64,000 nt of DNA, taken from assembly GCA_902781315.1 (NCBI GenBank), contig CACZIT010000011.1:1-64000 (forward strand). Direction: 5' to 3'. The stretch comes from an uncultured Prevotellaceae bacterium. GTDB lineage: Bacteria; Bacteroidota; Bacteroidia; Bacteroidales; Bacteroidaceae. Shown piece by piece: positions 60,886-64,000 of this stretch (position 1 is its first letter; each line of letters begins with the position of its first letter). The notes beneath the pieces are model-generated. The model worked only from the letters and a program-made list of their open reading frames with translations. It was not told the origin of the DNA and did not search any database. Made by a program: the position numbers and the translations under genes.

Positions 60886-63800
60886 TTGAGGTTTTCCAAT
60901 ATGCCACGGGCAGGACGGTGACCACGAGGATGAGGGCTCCGATGCCACCGGCGAAGATGGTGACGCCTACGGGCATCCAGAACGACGAGCCGGCAATGAT
61001 CATCGGGATGACACCCACGGCCGTCGTGGCGGTGGTGAGGAAGATGGGCACCATGCGCCGACGCCCTGCCTCATAGGCAGCGTGGGAGACCCCTCCCGTC
61101 CTCCCCAAAGGGGAGGTGGGCCTGCCGGAATCATCGCAGCCCGTGAGGCCCTCCCCTCCTTTGGAGGGGGCGGGGGAGGTTCTCAATAGGTTGTCGGCAT
61201 GCTCATAGATGAGGATTTCGTTGCGCATGATCATTCCCATGAGCGTGATGAGTCCGAAGATGCTGGTCAGACCAATCATGCGGTTCATCAATCCGAGACC
61301 GACGAGCGTGCCAGGAAGCATCAGACCGAGGGCGACCATGCAGAGCGTGGTGATGCCGAAGCGCTTGAAGTTGAACAGCAGGAAGAAGAAAATGATGATC
61401 ATCGCGATGATGATACCATTATATATCTGCGGCATGTTCAGGTCGTTGTATTCCAGTTCGCCGCCCAGTTCGGCACGCACGCCTTCAGGCAGCTGCAATG
61501 CCTCCTGCATCTTGGCCAGACGAGCCTCGACGGGAGCCGCATAGATGCCACGCTGGAACTCGGCCGTGACGGTCAGGCAGCGCTCGCCAGAGCGGTGCAT
61601 GATGCGGCTCTCGCTCCACTTGGGAGTGACGCGGGCCACTTGGCGTAAGGGGGAGCCTCCCCCGACCCCTCCGAGGGAGGGAAGTGCCTGCCGGGATGCA
61701 TCTCCTCCGAGGGAAGGGAGCATGGTGAGGGGCGACGTGACGGGCAGGTCTTCCACGTCGGAGATGGTGAGCTGCGTGGTGTCGCGCACGACGATGGGGA
61801 GCTCGTAGTCGTTCTCCCAGATGCTGCCTATGCGCAGGTCGCCGGTCTGCGAGGCCAGCGAGAGCGCTGCCGTGGTGCGGTTGATGCCCAGCTGTGCCGA
61901 GGCCACGGGGTCGAGTTCGACGTTGATGAGTGGGAACGGCTGCAGGAAGTCGCTGTGCACCCACTCCAGCTCCGGCATCTGGCGCATCTGGGCCATCATG
62001 CGCTCGGCAGCCACATGCAGCGAGTCGAGGTCGTCGCCGTAGAAGCGGAACTCCAGCTCGGGCACCTCCAGCAGGTCGAGGCGCTTGAACTTCACGTAAG
62101 CCTCGGGGAATGCCTCAGAGAGCTGCGGCTGATAGTCGGCCAGCAGGTCGAGGGTGGCCTGCTGCGACGTGGTGTTCACGATGAACTGAGCGAAGTTGCG
62201 ACCCGCCATCTGCGGTGCGTAGGTGGTCTGGAAGCGGGGCGACGAACAGCCGATGAACGACGTGATGCCGGTGATGCGCTCGTCCTTTTCGATGGCATGG
62301 CGCACGCTGTCGGCCACGAGGCGCGTGTCCTCCAGTCCTTTGCCTTCGGGCAGGAATATCTCAACGGCAAACTGGTCGCGGTCGGCGAAGGGGAAGAGGC
62401 GAATCTTCAGCGTAGGCAGGATGAGCAGCGAGGCGGTGATGACAGCCATGCAGGTGGCGATGGTCATCCAGGGATGGCGGAACGTCACCGCCAACACGCG
62501 GTCGTAGATGGCCTGAACGCGGTCGGTGAGCCGTTTGCCTTCTTTCTCTTTCGAGGGCACGCCAATCACCTTCACGCAGAGGAACGGAATGACCGTCACG
62601 GCCAGCAGCAGCGACACCATGAGGTTGATGGTGATGGTCCAGGGGAAGTCTTCGAGTGCATCGAGGAAGGCTCCCTTGAACGTGATGAGGAAGGGGAAGA
62701 AGATGGCGCAGATGCAGATGGTGGCGAGCATCATCGGCATGAAGTACTGGCTGACCGACATCACCGCGGCCTGCTTTGGCTCGATGCCTTTGCGTGCGTA
62801 TTCCAGGTAGCCGTCGATGACCACGATAGAGTTGTCGACAATCATTCCCAAGACCACGATGAGGCCCGCCAGCGTGACGATGTTCAGCGGGATGTCGGCG
62901 AAGTACATGATGGACACCGAGATGAACGTGCTCAGCGGGATGGTGATGGCGGCTACGATGGCCGAGCGCAGGGGGAACAGCACCATCATCACGAGGATGA
63001 TGACCGCCATCGACAGCAGCAGGTCGCGCAGGAAGTCGCGGATGCTGTCGCCCACCACCTTCGGCTGGTCGGCAATGCGCGTCAGCGTGACGTCGTCGGG
63101 CAGTTCTTCCGCGCGGAAGTCGTCGAGCACTTCGTCGACGTCGTCGCCATAGGCCATGATGTTGTTGCCGGAAATCATCTCCAGCGACAGCAGCATGCAG
63201 GGGTGGCCGTTCTGCTCGATGTAGCTTTCCGACGTGTCGTATTCGCGCTTGATGGTGGCGATGTCGCGAATGCGCACCACCTTTCCCGTGAGCGGGTCGC
63301 TATAGATGATCTGGTTGGCCACCTCGGCCTCGCTGTTCTGCGTGGGCTCGATGTGGATGAGCGTCTGCTGATGGTCGCCCACGAGGCTGCCCGTCATCGT
63401 GGTGAGTCCCTGCGACTGCAGCGTCGTCATGAGAGCCTGCTGGCCGATGCCGTAGGCTTCCAGTCGCTGGCGGTCGATGTAGAGGCTCAGCTGCTCCTTG
63501 TGGTCGCCATACAGGCGCACGTTGGCCACGGAGGGAATCTTGCGCAGTCGGTCGCTGAGGCGGTCGCTGTAGTCCTGCAGTTCGCGGTAGGTGCGCTCCT
63601 TGCTTTCGATAGCGATGAGCAGGGCAGAGGTGTTGCCGAAGTCGTCGTTGGCCACGAGTGCCAGCACGCCCGAGGGCAGGCTCTGCTTGTAGAGGGCCAG
63701 GCCGTGCTTGATTTTCGACCACACCTCGTCTTTGTTGTTCACTTCGTCGTTCAGGTGGACGAGCACCATCGCCATGCCGTTCTGCGAGGTCGACGTGGTC

Positions 63801-64000
63801 TTCGTGCGGTTCACCTCGCCATAAGTGAAGAGGTAGCGCTCCAGCGGGCGCGTCACCTGTTCTTCCACCTCCTCGCTCGTTGCACCGGGATAGACGGCCA
63901 CCACCACGCCTTGTCGGATGGTGAATGGCGGAAACTCGTCCTTCGGCATGACCCACATGCCATAGATGCCGATGCCGAAGAAGATGGCAACGAGCAGGAG
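60860..64000 (-). CDS. RND efflux transporter (partial: N-terminal ~30 residues lie beyond the window)
   Basis: About 1046 residues are visible. The frame is open to position 64000 (reading LLLVAIFFGIGIYGMWVMPKDEFPPF back from the edge), so the true start lies to the right. The layout is that of AcrB/CusA pumps: porter domain near GATSEEVEEQVTRPLERYL, hydrophobic helices with GMIVDNSIVV, porter repeat and second helix block ending VVTVLPVAYW. The substrate is not shown. It feeds the TolC-family gene behind it; a periplasmic adaptor would be expected upstream of the edge. Two palindromic inserts interrupt it (61087-61184, 61648-61724), both in frame. Confidence 0.9.
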   Translation of the reverse strand, partial: LLLVAIFFGIGIYGMWVMPKDEFPPFTIRQGVVVAVYPGATSEEVEEQVTRPLERYLFTYGEVNRTKTTSTSQNGMAMVLVHLNDEVNNKDEVWSKIKHGLALYKQSLPSGVLALVANDDFGNTSALLIAIESKERTYRELQDYSDRLSDRLRKIPSVANVRLYGDHKEQLSLYIDRQRLEAYGIGQQALMTTLQSQGLTTMTGSLVGDHQQTLIHIEPTQNSEAEVANQIIYSDPLTGKVVRIRDIATIKREYDTSESYIEQNGHPCMLLSLEMISGNNIMAYGDDVDEVLDDFRAEELPDDVTLTRIADQPKVVGDSIRDFLRDLLLSMAVIILVMMVLFPLRSAIVAAITIPLSTFISVSIMYFADIPLNIVTLAGLIVVLGMIVDNSIVVIDGYLEYARKGIEPKQAAVMSVSQYFMPMMLATICICAIFFPFLITFKGAFLDALEDFPWTITINLMVSLLLAVTVIPFLCVKVIGVPSKEKEGKRLTDRVQAIYDRVLAVTFRHPWMTIATCMAVITASLLILPTLKIRLFPFADRDQFAVEIFLPEGKGLEDTRLVADSVRHAIEKDERITGITSFIGCSSPRFQTTYAPQMAGRNFAQFIVNTTSQQATLDLLADYQPQLSEAFPEAYVKFKRLDLLEVPELEFRFYGDDLDSLHVAAERMMAQMRQMPELEWVHSDFLQPFPLINVELDPVASAQLGINRTTAALSLASQTGDLRIGSIWENDYELPIVVRDTTQLTISDVEDLPVTSPLTMLPSLGGDASRQALPSLGGVGGGSPLRQVARVTPKWSESRIMHRSGERCLTVTAEFQRGIYAAPVEARLAKMQEALQLPEGVRAELGGELEYNDLNMPQIYNGIIIAMIIIFFFLLFNFKRFGITTLCMVALGLMLPGTLVGLGLMNRMIGLTSIFGLITLMGMIMRNEILIYEHADNLLRTSPAPSKGGEGLTGCDDSGRPTSPLGRTGGVSHAAYEAGRRRMVPIFLTTATTAVGVIPMIIAGSSFWMPVGVTIFAGGIGALILVVTVLPVAYWKTSRQGNKVTR
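61087..61184. mobile_element. In-frame CCCCTCCC element in the RND gene (first)
   Basis: Arms at about 61087-61122 and 61145-61184 (GACCCCTCCCGTCCTCCCC against CCCCTCCTTTGGAGGGGG). In the protein it reads TSPAPSKGGEG...RPTSPLGRTGG, after YEHADNLLR and before YEAGRRRMVPI, a cytosolic loop. Confidence 0.8.
61648..61724. mobile_element. In-frame CCCCTCCC element in the RND gene (second, degraded)
   Basis: Shorter (about 77 bp) with weaker arms, CCCCCGACCCCTCCGAGGG and CTCCTCCGAGGGAAGGGAG. It is read as LPSLGGDASRQALPSLGGVGGGS in the docking/porter part of the pump. Confidence 0.6.

Overview
The window looks like a chromosomal segment of a Prevotella-type Bacteroidales (Prevotellaceae, gut or rumen-like). 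The reasons are: many genes preceded by the Bacteroidetes -7 element TAnnTTTG rather than Shine-Dalgarno sites; a SusC/SusD pair run by a hybrid two-component sensor; secreted proteins with type I dockerin-like tails; a type A-like secretion tail on a large exoprotein; and high-GC coding DNA broken up by many short palindromic repeats. I see no rRNA, CRISPR array or complete IS element. Everything here was read by eye; no homology search or folding program was run.

Layout. 1-3.6 kb: a carboxyltransferase gene with a degenerate biotin domain, bracketed by an inverted ~167-bp repeat and by hairpin arrays. 3.7-10.6 kb: two secreted dockerin-tailed proteins with a MntA/HepT toxin-antitoxin pair between them. 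10.7-12.3 kb: a REP-associated tyrosine transposase (RAYT) with an extra C-terminal domain, then three tandem degenerate copies of tRNA-Arg ending at the intact tRNA-Arg(CCG). 12.4-26.9 kb: mostly housekeeping genes (asnA, dnaX, a divIC-like gene, dihydroorotase, metallophosphoesterase, acyltransferase, glycosyltransferase, mfd, an SDR dehydrogenase). 27.3-29.1 kb: an esterase-GH53 fusion. 29.3-31.0 kb: trpB2 behind what reads as a tryptophan attenuator with a three-Trp leader peptide. 31.1-49.9 kb: a polysaccharide utilisation locus (PUL) on the minus strand, in transcription order HTCS sensor, beta-helix lipoprotein, GH2 beta-galactosidase, large zinc-peptidase-like exoprotein, SusC, SusD, second beta-helix lipoprotein. 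49.9-50.8 kb: a SusC relic and two 22-nt tandem arrays. 50.8-64 kb: a sodium:solute symporter, a DUF3089-like lipoprotein, a cation-efflux protein, an uncharacterised gene coupled to a TPR/HTH regulator, a GT39-like/decaprenyl-phosphate phosphoribosyltransferase pair, and a TolC/RND efflux operon running off the right edge.

How the genes work together. The HTCS would sense a glycan fragment and induce the PUL; SusC/D import, while GH2, the beta-helix proteins and the peptidase-like protein act at the cell surface. The GH53-esterase nearby fits galactan-containing pectin or arabinogalactan, so a beta-galactan glycoconjugate is my best guess for the substrate; this is inference.

The most unusual layer is repetitive DNA. 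At least five, probably six, palindromic elements of about 75-165 bp sit in frame inside four genes (mfd, the symporter twice, tolC, the RND pump once or twice), much like Rickettsia palindromic elements. Other families (short GC hairpins with fixed linkers, a 167-bp inverted element, a 23-nt hairpin beside the RAYT with a compensatory variant inside dnaX, pseudo-tRNA repeats, and a 40-bp hairpin family) fill nearly every intergenic gap. The tryptophan attenuator and the in-frame elements are the two observations I would check first.
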